From the NCBI GenBank assembly GCA_938005265.1, contig CALLOA010000060.1, positions 19,292 to 83,291 on the forward strand: a stretch of DNA of 64,000 nucleotides. The letters run 5' to 3'. Numbering within the stretch: position 1 is the first letter of the stretch; each line of letters opens with the position of its first letter. The position numbers and the translations under genes are program-made. A model generated the notes under the pieces. The model did not search any database, had not been told where the DNA came from, and saw nothing but the letters and a program-made list of their open reading frames with translations. Of this stretch, positions 42,259 to 51,574 are shown piece by piece. This stretch comes from an uncultured Granulosicoccaceae bacterium. Its GTDB lineage: Bacteria; Pseudomonadota; Gammaproteobacteria; Granulosicoccales; Granulosicoccaceae.

Positions 42259-43281
42259 TTATGGCATAGCACTGGCTTGAAGTGAAGTAATTGCCAGTAT
42301 TTTTTCTATGTCTTCGGTTTTACAGCCGCGAGATAAATCATTTACCGGGCGAGCCAGACCTTGCAGCACCGGGCCTACAGCATCGCAACCACCAAAGCGT
42401 TCGCACAGCTTGTAACCGATATTGCCGGCATCAAGAGTTGGAAAAATAAGAATATTGGGTAGTTCGCCCGCGAGCTCAGTGGCAAACTGGGGCGCTTTCT
42501 GTTGCAAAATATCGGGGATGACGGCTGCATCCAACTGCACGTCACCTATTACTTTCCAATCACTGCAAGCGCTGGATTCTTTGCAGAGTCTTTGAACAGT
42601 CTCAACAGCCGTTTGCACCTTTTCGACAGCCGGGTGCTTAGCACTTCCTGCGGTTGAAAAAGACAAGAGGCCGATGCGCGGTGTAGTACCCAGTAAGGCT
42701 TTGGTGCTATGTGCAGTTTGCATGGCAATTTCTGCCAGCTGCCGAGCATCGGGGTCCACCATTAGTGCACAATCTGCAAACACAACGATGTCTTTCAGGG
42801 GTTGGAAATCATGCTTCATAACCATCAGAAAGAAGCTGCTGACAAACGAGGCATTGTTGGCTGTACCGACAATTTGCATGGCAGTGCGTGTTACGTCAGC
42901 GGTTGGGTACTCCGCACCTGCTACACAGGCATCAACCTTCTTTGCATGAACCAGTGTGCAGGCATAGGTCAATGGATCGGCCAGTGCCCGGGCGGCGCCC
43001 TCAAGCGTCATGCCTTTATGTTTTCGTTTTTCGAAAAGAGTAGATACCAGTGTATCGTCAGAACTGACTGTACTGGTATCGATGATTTCAATACCTTTCA
43101 GGTTTGCTGAATCTGTGGTTTGAAGAATTTTACTTTTGTCACCGACCAGTACAGGAATGCAGCGCTCGTCTCCTGCAGCATTGATAGCTGCTGCGACGAT
43201 ACGTGAGTCGGTAGCTTCCGGCAGAGCGACGCGCGCAGGGTGTTGTTTTGCGCGCGTGATCAGTTGGTCAAATGCAGACAT
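42259..43281 (-). CDS. Phosphate acetyltransferase, short form
   Basis: A 340-residue phosphotransacetylase lacking the N-terminal regulatory domain of the long form. The core has VALPEATDSRIVAAA, SFFLMVMKHD, GLLSFSTAGSAKHP and GNIGYKLCERFGGC. It interconverts acyl-CoA and acyl phosphate, acetyl being the standard substrate. It is the last gene of the minus-strand cassette with the CoA ligase and CoA-acylating aldehyde dehydrogenase, which suggests it may move acyl groups of the same pathway. No acetate kinase is present in the window. Confidence 0.88.
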   Translation of the reverse strand: MSAFDQLITRAKQHPARVALPEATDSRIVAAAINAAGDERCIPVLVGDKSKILQTTDSANLKGIEIIDTSTVSSDDTLVSTLFEKRKHKGMTLEGAARALADPLTYACTLVHAKKVDACVAGAEYPTADVTRTAMQIVGTANNASFVSSFFLMVMKHDFQPLKDIVVFADCALMVDPDARQLAEIAMQTAHSTKALLGTTPRIGLLSFSTAGSAKHPAVEKVQTAVETVQRLCKESSACSDWKVIGDVQLDAAVIPDILQQKAPQFATELAGELPNILIFPTLDAGNIGYKLCERFGGCDAVGPVLQGLARPVNDLSRGCKTEDIEKILAITSLQASAMP

Positions 43282-43289
43282 AAATTGGA

Positions 43290-44174
43290 CTAATTGGCCT
43301 TGATGCCGGAATTCTTCAGCGCGGCGCCGAGTCCTGAAGGTGTAGGCAATACTTCAACACCGGCTTTTTCCAGAGCAATTTTTTTCGACTGATAAGTACC
43401 CTTGTTGCCCATGACGATAGCGCCAGCATGACCCATCTTTTTGCCCGGTGGTGAGGAGCCACCCGCGATAAATGATGCAATCACAGGTTTTTTCATGGTC
43501 GCTGCATACTCCGCTGCTGCTTCCTCCATGGAGCCACCGATTTCACCCACGATCACTACACCTTCAGTCTTTGCATCATTGTCCAGTGATTTCAAGGCAT
43601 CGAGAGTGGTGGTGCCGATAATCGGATCGCCGCCGATGCCGACGAAGGCACTCTGGCCATAGCCTGCCTGTACGGTATTGAGGCACATCAAGGTTCCAAG
43701 TGAGCCACTTCTTGAAATAATTCCGATGTTGCCCGGCTTGAAAATACTGCTTTCAAATGCAGGCATAAAACCTACAAAACATTCGCCCGGTGTTACCAGC
43801 CCGGCTGTGTTGGGGCCGACAATGGTGGTGCCATGTTCAGCAGCTTCGGCCATCATGTTCATGACATCGCGTACCGGTATATGCTCGGTCAGGCACACCA
43901 GTTTTTTACAACCTGCCTGCATGGCGTCACTGGCAGCCTTTGCTGCACCCAGGGGTGGAATGAAAAGAATTGAGACGTCAAATTCGCCGCCATTTTTCAT
44001 CGCGTCAACCGCTGAACCGAATACCGGCACACCGCAACATTCAGTACCGGCTTTTTTTGGATTAACACCGCCCACAACCCGGGTGCCATATTCCTGCATG
44101 CGCTCGGTCCAGAAACTACCCTGTTTACCGGTAATGCCCTGCACCAGAAGCCGATCAGTGTTGCGAATAATCAT
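43290..44174 (-). CDS. Acyl-CoA ligase, alpha subunit (SucD-like, ADP-forming)
   Basis: A 294-residue protein matching succinyl-CoA synthetase alpha. The CoA-binding region is [19 protein letters not shown], and the phosphohistidine is His249 ([12 protein letters not shown]). It is about the usual length. The pair converts acyl-CoA + ADP + phosphate to acid + CoA + ATP, or the reverse. It overlaps the beta gene by four bases (ATGA). Similar subunits in sulfoquinovose pathways (SqwK/SqwL) act on sulfoacetyl-CoA, so the substrate here need not be succinate. Confidence 0.88.
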   Translation of the reverse strand: MIIRNTDRLLVQGITGKQGSFWTERMQEYGTRVVGGVNPKKAGTECCGVPVFGSAVDAMKNGGEFDVSILFIPPLGAAKAASDAMQAGCKKLVCLTEHIPVRDVMNMMAEAAEHGTTIVGPNTAGLVTPGECFVGFMPAFESSIFKPGNIGIISRSGSLGTLMCLNTVQAGYGQSAFVGIGGDPIIGTTTLDALKSLDNDAKTEGVVIVGEIGGSMEEAAAEYAATMKKPVIASFIAGGSSPPGKKMGHAGAIVMGNKGTYQSKKIALEKAGVEVLPTPSGLGAALKNSGIKAN

Positions 44175-45319
44175 GATGCACCTCCGGTAAACGGGCCGGC
44201 TGCAGCAACTGCTGCCTGTATGGCTTCATCCATCGTTTCATAGGAAGTCATGTCGAGTCTTTCTTTGAGCATTTTTCGCGCATCAACCGAGCCGGTTCCG
44301 TGGATGGAAAAGAAAACCGGGATTTCAGGTTTCAGTTCAAGCCATGCATTGACGACACCTTCGGTCATTACATCGGTTCTGGCGAATGCACCGCAGAAAT
44401 TAACCACCAGGCTCTTAATATTTTCATTGCCCAGCATAAGTTTCAAGGCATCAGTTGCCTTGGTGTAGGCTTCGCCACCGATTTCAAGAAAGTTCGCCGG
44501 TGCGCCGCCGTAGTGTGTAACGACATCCATGGTGGTCATGGTAAGGCCGGCGCCATTGGCAAGTACACCGACATTGCCATCAAGATCGATGTACTTGAGA
44601 TCAAGTTCAGCTGCCGCTAGTTCACGGCCTGTCAGTTTGTCAGGCGTGCCGTTTGCAGAAATTTCTGTTTGCCGAACAATGGCAGAATCGTCGAGTACAA
44701 ATTTGCAATCCAGAGCAAGAAGAGAATTATCTTCGAGAATAGCCAGCGGGTTAATTTCGATTAGTTCAGCGTCGTTGTCAGCATAAGCGTTGTAAAGCTT
44801 AAGCAGTAACTCTGCAACAGCATCTGAGCTGACACCTTCAGGTACGAGAGAGTCGATATCCTTTTTTAATAAAGCTCCATCCGGCCCGGTTTGTATGTTG
44901 ACCTCATGTCGTACAAGGTGCTCCGGTTTTTCTTCTGCAATTTCTTCAATGTCCATACCACCCATATCGGAAAACATGATTAGCGGACCTTTGCTGGCTG
45001 GATCATTCAAAATGGCGGCATACAGTTCCTGTTTGATATTCGCCTGAGCTTCGACCAGCACTTTTTCCACCAGGTGGTCAGCGATACTCATACCGAGAAT
45101 TTTGCTGGCAACTGACTCGGCCTCTGCAGCACTGCCGGCAGGCAGAATGCCACCGGCTTTACCGCGTTTGCCGGTTGGTACTTGCGCCTTGACAACGACG
45201 GGTCCTATTTCCTCGCAAGCACTGCCGGCTGCTGCTGCGTCGGTCACAAGGCGGCTGGGCGGAACATCGATTCCGGCCTTTGCCAATAATGGTTTGGCTG
45301 CAAATTCTTCAAAGTTCAT
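44171..45319 (-). CDS. Acyl-CoA ligase, beta subunit (SucC-like)
   Basis: A 382-residue ATP-grasp protein resembling succinyl-CoA synthetase beta (N-terminal PLLAKAGIDVPPS, VKAQVPTGKRGKAGG, and ELIEINPLAI with its acidic metal ligands). It forms the ATP-binding half of the ligase with the alpha subunit. A full TCA-cycle sucCD would normally sit beside sucAB; this copy is next to an acylating aldehyde dehydrogenase, so it probably makes ATP from another acyl-CoA. It is six bases after the aldehyde dehydrogenase gene. Confidence 0.88.
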   Translation of the reverse strand: MNFEEFAAKPLLAKAGIDVPPSRLVTDAAAAGSACEEIGPVVVKAQVPTGKRGKAGGILPAGSAAEAESVASKILGMSIADHLVEKVLVEAQANIKQELYAAILNDPASKGPLIMFSDMGGMDIEEIAEEKPEHLVRHEVNIQTGPDGALLKKDIDSLVPEGVSSDAVAELLLKLYNAYADNDAELIEINPLAILEDNSLLALDCKFVLDDSAIVRQTEISANGTPDKLTGRELAAAELDLKYIDLDGNVGVLANGAGLTMTTMDVVTHYGGAPANFLEIGGEAYTKATDALKLMLGNENIKSLVVNFCGAFARTDVMTEGVVNAWLELKPEIPVFFSIHGTGSVDARKMLKERLDMTSYETMDEAIQAAVAAAGPFTGGAS

Positions 45320-45324
45320 GAATT

Positions 45325-46752
45325 CTATTTTCCGTACTTTTCCCAGATCTTGCCGAACAGCTCTTCTTCATCAGGCTTGTCCTCCGGTATTATCGTTGAC
45401 AGGTGCGTGATGTTAATGAAGTGCCGGTAGTTGAGGTTTTCACTGATGCTGTTTCCAGCCCACGTGCCACAGCCCATGCTGAGGGTAAATTCGAAGCCGT
45501 TGTTGAAGCTGCCACCATTGCCAAATGTGTGCGCCTGATTGACCAGTACTCGAACGACGTTGAGGTTTTCAGCCAGTTTGCGCGCTTCGTTCATATCGTT
45601 GGTGTGAATGCCAACCGAATGCCCCATGCCGGCGTAGTCCAGCAGTTCCTGCAAGCGGTGACGAGCGGCGTGATAATCAGTTGCTTTGTAAACTGTCAGA
45701 ACCAGTGATAATTTTTCATTGGACAATGGGAATTCGTCACCGACGCCAACTTCTTCGACCATGAAAAATTTTGCCTTTTTCGCTTCTTCAGGAAGCCCGG
45801 CAACTTCTGCCAGTACATCAGGATCTTTCGCGATAACATGTCGGTTGAGTTTGCCGTTGACCCAGAGTGCGTCAATGATCTTCTGGCGTTCTTCAGCATT
45901 GCAGTAGTAGCCTCCGGCACGCTGAAGTGCTGCGATAGCATCGTCATAGATTTTCTCAACGATCGTGATGGAGTTCTCTGAGGAACAGGACGTTGAGTTA
46001 TCAAAAATCTTGGATGCACATATTTTCTCAGCAGCGTCGTCAAGGTCAGCAGTTTCAGCAATCATTACAGCCACATTTCCAGCGCCAACGCCGATGGCTG
46101 GTGTACCGCTTGAATAGGCACGCTTTACATTGTTCTGCGAACCGGTAACGACAACCAGATCACATTGCTCCATGAGTTGCTGGGTCATTTCCTTATTCAC
46201 AGGAGGTGGCAGCATTTGCACCAGATCTGCCGGCAATCCGATTTTTTCCAGCGCTTCACGCATGTAGTCAACAGTTTTCAAGGTGGTGGCAAAGCCTGAA
46301 GGAGAGGCAGCAACGATCACAGCATTTCTGCCCTTGAGTGCCATCATGGCTTTGTTCACCGGTGTGGCTGCCGGGTTGGTGGATGGAGTGACGGCACCCA
46401 CCACTCCCACCGGTTTGGCATATTTGACCATCCCGCGTTTTTCATCGGTTTCGATGATGCCGACTGTTTTGGCGCGTAAAAGATCACGCAGTGTGCCGAA
46501 TGTTTTGCGTGTGTTTTTGGTGATCTTGCTATCAACATTACCCATGCCGGTATCCTGCACGGCAAGTTCTGCTAACTCACGAGCGCGTTCCGGTTTGTAT
46601 ACCGACCAGGCAAGTGCTGCAACGGCTTCATCCACACGCACCTGATCTGCTCGGGTCAGTGATTGCATGGCAACGCGGCCGTTGACAATCAGCTGTTTCA
46701 CGGCTTCAGCTTCGGTTAAGGCTGAATCGGTAGCTTGAGTAGCTGAGGACAT
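45325..46752 (-). CDS. CoA-acylating aldehyde dehydrogenase (SauS-like)
   Basis: A 475-residue member of the acetylating branch of the aldehyde dehydrogenase family, which makes acyl-CoA from an aldehyde, CoA and NAD(P)+. The catalytic Cys is C256 (NSTSCSSENS). The cofactor region GVVGAVTPSTNPAAT is typical. It resembles sulfoacetaldehyde dehydrogenase (acylating) and acetaldehyde dehydrogenases; the aldehyde cannot be read from sequence. GGAG nine bases upstream of the ATG at 46752 sets the start over the TTG at 46758. Confidence 0.88.
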   Translation of the reverse strand: MSSATQATDSALTEAEAVKQLIVNGRVAMQSLTRADQVRVDEAVAALAWSVYKPERARELAELAVQDTGMGNVDSKITKNTRKTFGTLRDLLRAKTVGIIETDEKRGMVKYAKPVGVVGAVTPSTNPAATPVNKAMMALKGRNAVIVAASPSGFATTLKTVDYMREALEKIGLPADLVQMLPPPVNKEMTQQLMEQCDLVVVTGSQNNVKRAYSSGTPAIGVGAGNVAVMIAETADLDDAAEKICASKIFDNSTSCSSENSITIVEKIYDDAIAALQRAGGYYCNAEERQKIIDALWVNGKLNRHVIAKDPDVLAEVAGLPEEAKKAKFFMVEEVGVGDEFPLSNEKLSLVLTVYKATDYHAARHRLQELLDYAGMGHSVGIHTNDMNEARKLAENLNVVRVLVNQAHTFGNGGSFNNGFEFTLSMGCGTWAGNSISENLNYRHFINITHLSTIIPEDKPDEEELFGKIWEKYGK

Positions 46753-46887
46753 GACCAATTTCTCCGTAAACTTGGGGCGGCCGCTTTTTCGACCGGGAAC
46801 AGGGTATCCCTTATTCTATTCCCTTCAGCTATAAGCTGGAACAGGTGGCCTCACATAAATCCGGATCTTGGATTTAATTTGCCGGGG

Positions 46888-48510
46888 TCATTGCCTGTTC
46901 GCATGCTGTCGATCTTCGATGATCATGTCAGCAGCGTACTCGGCAATCATGATGGTGGGCGCATTGGTATTGCCAGATACGATATCCGGCATGACCGAGG
47001 CATCGACTACACGCAACTTCTCCACGCCATTGACGCGTAAACGTTCATCTGTGACAGCAGTCGCATCTGTGCCCATACGGCAGGTGCTGGTTGGGTGATA
47101 GATCGTATTGGCAATATTACGTGCCTGTTCCAGTAGCTCGTCGTCAGTCTGTGCCTTTGGATCCGGTAGTAGTTCCTCCTTGATATGCGGGGCCATATTG
47201 CTGGCTTGCATGATCTGGCGCGTGTACTTGATGGATTCCACTGCGGTCTGGCAATCCAGTTCTGTGGACAGGTAATTGGGTATGATTTTCGGGGCCACCA
47301 GCGGATCAACTGATTTGATCGTTATGCTACCGGTGCTGGTTGGTCGTAGTTGGCAAACAGAAGCCGTAAACGCCGAGAACGGGTGCAGGCCTTCCCCGGG
47401 TGAGTCTGCCGACAATGGCTGGAAGTGATATTGGATATCCGGCCGTTGGTTAGACAAACGGGTGCGGCAAAAAGCGACCGCCTGGCTTGCTGCCATGCTT
47501 AGGGGGCCGGTGCGTGTTACCGCATATTGCAATGCAGCACGACCTTTCTGGTGCCAGCTTGACAGCTCGTCGTTGAGGGTAACAGGCTTATGGGTTTTAT
47601 AGACAGTGCGTATCTGCAAGTGGTCTTTGAGATTACTCCCGACCTCGGTTGAATCTGCAATGACCTCTATGCCGAAATTCTGTAAAAGCTCACCGGGCCC
47701 TACGCCTGATAATTGTAACAGTTGAGGTGAGTTGACTGCGCCGCCGCAAAGTATGATCTCGTTGTTACAGTCTATTCTGCGTTGTTGCGTGCGATGGTTG
47801 AAGTTGACGGCACTGACGCGCTTTCCTTCGAATTCAAGCCGGGTCACATGAGCGCCGGTAATGACATGCAAATTGCTTCGATTGCGGGCAGGTTTCAGGT
47901 ATGCCACTGCCGTACTGCACCTTCTGCCCTTGTGTGCTGTTAGCTGGAAGTAGCCAACTCCCTCCTGATTTTCGCCATTGATGTCGTTAGTCAGTGGCAC
48001 ATCCATACTGTGGACGGCATTGATAAAATCATCACAAATCGGCCGAGTGAATGACATATCGGAGACTTTTAATGGCCCGCCTGAACCATGATATTCATTG
48101 CCTCCTTGTTCAAAGTCTTCGGCTTTTTTGAAATAGGGGAGTATGTGATTGTAGGACCAGTTCGACAGGCCCGATGCGGCCCAGTCGTCATAGTCTTCGC
48201 GCTGCCCCCTTACATAAAGCAGGCCGTTGATTGAGCTTGACCCACCCAGGACCTTGCCGCGTGGCCACTTGATTGAGCGATTGTTCAGGCCCGGGTCGGG
48301 TTCTGTCTCGTAACACCAGTCAGTCTTGGGATTGTGAATGGTTTTGAAGTAACCGACGGGAATGTGTATCCAGGGGTTGGTGTCAGGCCCGCCTGCTTCC
48401 AGTAGGGCCACTGTTACCGATGGATCGGCCGACAGTCGATTGGCAATGACGCAGCCGGCTGAGCCCGCGCCAATCACAATGTAGTCGTAGTTTTCAGCTT
48501 GCTCTGCCAA
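46888..48510 (-). CDS. GMC family FAD-dependent alcohol oxidoreductase (choline dehydrogenase-like)
   Basis: A 540-residue flavoprotein with the FAD motif VIGAGSAGCVIANRL at the start, the two GMC signatures (GGSSSINGLLYVRGQ and GAVNSPQLLQLSG), and the active-site His in YHPTSTCRMG. Relatives oxidise choline, isethionate (IseJ) and polyethylene glycol, giving aldehydes. It lies upstream of an acylating aldehyde dehydrogenase and an acyl-CoA ligase on the same strand, so it likely supplies their aldehyde. The gene is divergent from an IclR regulator. Confidence 0.9.
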   Translation of the reverse strand: MAEQAENYDYIVIGAGSAGCVIANRLSADPSVTVALLEAGGPDTNPWIHIPVGYFKTIHNPKTDWCYETEPDPGLNNRSIKWPRGKVLGGSSSINGLLYVRGQREDYDDWAASGLSNWSYNHILPYFKKAEDFEQGGNEYHGSGGPLKVSDMSFTRPICDDFINAVHSMDVPLTNDINGENQEGVGYFQLTAHKGRRCSTAVAYLKPARNRSNLHVITGAHVTRLEFEGKRVSAVNFNHRTQQRRIDCNNEIILCGGAVNSPQLLQLSGVGPGELLQNFGIEVIADSTEVGSNLKDHLQIRTVYKTHKPVTLNDELSSWHQKGRAALQYAVTRTGPLSMAASQAVAFCRTRLSNQRPDIQYHFQPLSADSPGEGLHPFSAFTASVCQLRPTSTGSITIKSVDPLVAPKIIPNYLSTELDCQTAVESIKYTRQIMQASNMAPHIKEELLPDPKAQTDDELLEQARNIANTIYHPTSTCRMGTDATAVTDERLRVNGVEKLRVVDASVMPDIVSGNTNAPTIMIAEYAADMIIEDRQHANRQ

Positions 48511-48688
48511 AGTACCTATGTCCAGATTGATTTGTTACGTGTCGCAAGGTGGGCGAATTAACAAGAATCACGCACTGTCTATTGTTATTGGCGGTTGTAA
48601 TGTCGAAATACTCGCGTTTTCTTTACCAAAAACAGCAAAAATGATACTTTGATTCTCAATTATTACACTGTATCGGTGTGTTTCCCAC
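48511..48688. promoter_or_regulatory. Divergent control region between GMC dehydrogenase and IclR
   Basis: This 178-base gap is the likely operator region of the GMC cassette. The imperfect inverted pair TTAACAAG and TATTGTTAT (about 48558-48590) and an AT-rich stretch with TTGATT near 48650 are visible. A self-regulating IclR protein usually binds here. These are pattern observations only. Confidence 0.4.
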
Positions 48689-49495
48689 TTGTCCATAGCA
48701 AGCAAACTGCAATCTGAAGACCACAATCCCGAGGTGGCACCCGCCAAGGGTTCGGCTGTTGCGCGCACGCTTGATATTCTGCAAATGGTTGCAACATCCG
48801 AGCGACCGCTGACACCTGCGGAGTTGGGTGAAAAACTGGCTATCCCCAAAGCTACAGTTCACAGGCTTTGTGCCGGTTTAGAGGAACGTGGCCTGGTTGA
48901 ATCGCGTATAAACGGCAGAGGCTTGTTACCCAGCAGGGAATTGTATCGTATGTCTGTGGGGGTTTTGGGAAGCAGCGCATTCAAGTTGCAGCGTCATGCC
49001 ATCCTTTCCGCACTTTCTGCCCGTATCGGTGAAACTTGCAATGTCTCCTTACCTGACGGCAGTTCGATGATCTATTTCGATCGGGTTGAAACACATTGGC
49101 CTGTGCGTATTCAGCTACCGATCGGTAGCCGGGTTCCACTGCACTGTTCAGCTTCCGGGAAAATGTATCTGAGTACCCTGACCAGGCCGCAACAACGGCA
49201 GATACTGGAAAGCCTGAATCTTGAAAAGCACACGGCCAATACATTATTGGATGTGGATTTACTAATGCAGGAGCTGGCAGAAACAGCCGAACGTGGCTAC
49301 GCCCGGGATAATGAAGAATTCCTGGATGGTATGGTGGCTTTGGCGGTGCCATTAACTGATGCTGGTATGCGTGTATACGGTACCTTGTCGTTCAATGCTC
49401 CTGCCATGCGTATTAGTCTGGATGATTCCCACCAGTATCTCGATAATCTGCGTGCGGCCGCGGCCGAACTCGACGCGATATCCAGCAGCTCCTGA
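48689..49495 (+). CDS. IclR family transcriptional regulator
   Basis: A 268-residue regulator: an N-terminal winged helix-turn-helix (ARTLDILQMVATSERPLTPAEL, then IPKATVHRLCAGLEERGLV) and a C-terminal effector-binding domain (PLHCSASGKMYLS, and DNEEFLDGMVALAVPL). IclR proteins generally regulate divergently transcribed catabolic genes; here the GMC-led cassette is the obvious target. It starts at a TTG (48689), with little ribosome-site support, so an earlier or later start is possible. Its effector is unknown. Confidence 0.88.
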   Translation: MSIASKLQSEDHNPEVAPAKGSAVARTLDILQMVATSERPLTPAELGEKLAIPKATVHRLCAGLEERGLVESRINGRGLLPSRELYRMSVGVLGSSAFKLQRHAILSALSARIGETCNVSLPDGSSMIYFDRVETHWPVRIQLPIGSRVPLHCSASGKMYLSTLTRPQQRQILESLNLEKHTANTLLDVDLLMQELAETAERGYARDNEEFLDGMVALAVPLTDAGMRVYGTLSFNAPAMRISLDDSHQYLDNLRAAAAELDAISSSS

Positions 49496-49577
49496 CTCTC
49501 TGTTCCACCCGACTACAATTTTGTTTCTCTACCCTACAATCCGGGTATATCCGTGTGTGTTTTCTTATATTGATCTG

Positions 49578-50603
49578 ATGTCGTTCTATTCGCCAGTGTT
49601 ACGAGTCGCGTTTTCGGGCCTGTTCAGCGCCTTAAGGACTTTCTTTAAAGGCTTGGTGTTACTGGTGATTTTGAGTACGACAGTTTTGGCTCAGGAGCAG
49701 TCTTCTGTGATTGATGGCGTGCATGAGCTCGTTAATCGCCGTTTCATAGAATTGGTAGGTGATGTGGATGGTTTTTTTGGTGGCGAAGATTCACAGGATA
49801 CCGCTAACCGTTCGTGGGCAAGATTGCGGCTTGGCGTGACAGCGTTTGAAGGCGACAGTCCTGATTTACGCGGTAACGTCAAGCTGAAACTGGTATTGCC
49901 CAACACTGAAAAACGTTTGCAGCTGCTACTCAGTACCGAGGATGAAGATACACTGGATGCAGGTGAGGCTCGAGGTCAGGGCCTGACTGCTGAAGACCAG
50001 GACAACATCTCTCTGGCGCTACGATTTCTACAGTCAGTCAGACGCCAGAGTTCGTTCAAGCTTGATGTCGGGGCGCGGGTACGTGATGATCGTGCTCAAG
50101 CCTTTGTCCGTTTAAATGCTGCTCGCAAGTTCCTTGTCAGCTCGGCCGAAGAGAAGCGAGATCTGGTACTGATAAACAATCTCTGGTATTTCTCCGAGTC
50201 TGGCTATGAGAACCGCTTGAGACTGGTGTACCGGCAGCCTTTGGAAATTGCGAGAGTCGATTTTTTTCAGTCGGTTTCGGAAATAACCTGGCAGGAAGAT
50301 CAGCGCGGCGCGGGATTTGTGCAAAGTATCGGTTTTTTTCACAAATTCAATGATCGTACGTTTCTGGGGCTGGAAGCTATTGCGGATGGTATTTCGTCAC
50401 CTGAGCAGGGTGAGAAGCGGCTGACTTCGATCGAATCGCGATGGCGTTTTCGACAAAACATCTGGAGATCATGGTTTTACTACGAGTTGATTCCACGAAT
50501 TCGCTGGGAAGCCGCGCGTGATTTCTCCGCTCGATACGGAATACAGTTGCAAGTGGAAGCATTTCTGGGGAGTTCGGGAGATCGCGTCTCGAATACAAAA
50601 TAA
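49578..50603 (+). CDS. Hypothetical outer-membrane-like protein
   Basis: A 341-residue secreted protein. It has a signal peptide (residues ~21-37, ending LAQEQ), and a body rich in alternating polar and hydrophobic residues with many aromatic and charged pairs (LRLVYRQPLEIARVDFFQSV), consistent with a beta-barrel. I chose the ATG at 49578, because upstream codons overlap the IclR gene and have no signal features. I do not recognise the family. It is not clearly in an operon with the regulator gene. Confidence 0.65.
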   Translation: MSFYSPVLRVAFSGLFSALRTFFKGLVLLVILSTTVLAQEQSSVIDGVHELVNRRFIELVGDVDGFFGGEDSQDTANRSWARLRLGVTAFEGDSPDLRGNVKLKLVLPNTEKRLQLLLSTEDEDTLDAGEARGQGLTAEDQDNISLALRFLQSVRRQSSFKLDVGARVRDDRAQAFVRLNAARKFLVSSAEEKRDLVLINNLWYFSESGYENRLRLVYRQPLEIARVDFFQSVSEITWQEDQRGAGFVQSIGFFHKFNDRTFLGLEAIADGISSPEQGEKRLTSIESRWRFRQNIWRSWFYYELIPRIRWEAARDFSARYGIQLQVEAFLGSSGDRVSNTK

Positions 50604-50800
50604 CATTTACGTCAAATGCCGCACCGTCAGGTGCCTTTTAAAATTTTTACAGCCGTTGTTTGCAGAAGCCAGCCCGGCTATGATTTTGGTGATCAATTAT
50701 ACGTTTTTTGATACCAGTTGGTGACCGAGCCCCACAGCTGCATGCTGGCGATGTAAACTGTTCGCATTGAATAAAGTACTGTTTTAAATTCACGTTGTAC

Positions 50801-51520
50801 ATGCGAATTGTAGCCATAAGTGATACGCACGGATTGCACAATGAAGTTGCATTGCCACCCGGTGATGTTCTTGTGCATGCTGGTGATATCACCGAGTACG
50901 GTGAGCATGCCGATATTCAAACGTTCATCAGCTGGTTTGCCCGGCAACGCTTTAAACACAAGATTTTTATCGCTGGTAACCATGATTTCTGGGCGGAAAA
51001 AAATTCCGAACAGATGAACGTTATGGCTCGGGAAGCCGGTGTGCATTACCTGTGTGATAACGGCGTATCCATAGAAGGTGTGCATTTTTGGGGGTCGCCT
51101 CGAACCCCGAAATTTATGGAATGGGCTTTTATGCTGGCTGACAGCCATGAGGCCGACAGTGTCTGGCAACAAGTGCCGGATACAACCCATGTGTTAATCA
51201 CTCATGGCCCGCCCCACGGTGTACTGGATGAGCTGAACATAACAGGCAAATCCAGCGATCGTTCAGTCCGCCGCGAGCACGTAGGCTGCACTGAACTGAT
51301 TAAGCGTGTGCAGCAGATTGGCATACCGTTGCATATATTCGGTCATATTCACGAAGGCTACGGGATTGAACGCAGTGGCAGTACGCGTTTCGTGAATGCC
51401 AGCCAGCTCGATAATCGTTACCAGTGTACGAACCAGCCGATTTCGCTTGAACTGGATATGGGTTCGAGTGAATTGGAAATTTTATCTTCTGATGCTGTGG
51501 TTAGTGAGATTGAAGTCTGA
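50801..51520 (+). CDS. Calcineurin-like metallophosphoesterase
   Basis: A 239-residue cytoplasmic phosphoesterase with the complete motif set: SDTHG, HAGDITEYG, GNHDFW, THGPPHG and GHIHEGYG. It binds two metals; the substrate is unknown. Related small enzymes act on nucleotides or phospholipids. I take the ATG at 50801; a TTG two codons before it is also in frame. It is monocistronic. Confidence 0.88.
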   Translation: MRIVAISDTHGLHNEVALPPGDVLVHAGDITEYGEHADIQTFISWFARQRFKHKIFIAGNHDFWAEKNSEQMNVMAREAGVHYLCDNGVSIEGVHFWGSPRTPKFMEWAFMLADSHEADSVWQQVPDTTHVLITHGPPHGVLDELNITGKSSDRSVRREHVGCTELIKRVQQIGIPLHIFGHIHEGYGIERSGSTRFVNASQLDNRYQCTNQPISLELDMGSSELEILSSDAVVSEIEV

Positions 51521-51574
51521 TTGCCTTGTACAGTGCTTTAATTTTCTTCCGAGGGCGCTTGGCAGTTGCCGTAA

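Noticed and set aside
43290..45319. Housekeeping TCA-cycle succinyl-CoA synthetase
   Set aside because: The pair is not next to TCA-cycle genes but between Pta and an acylating aldehyde dehydrogenase, so I left the substrate open.
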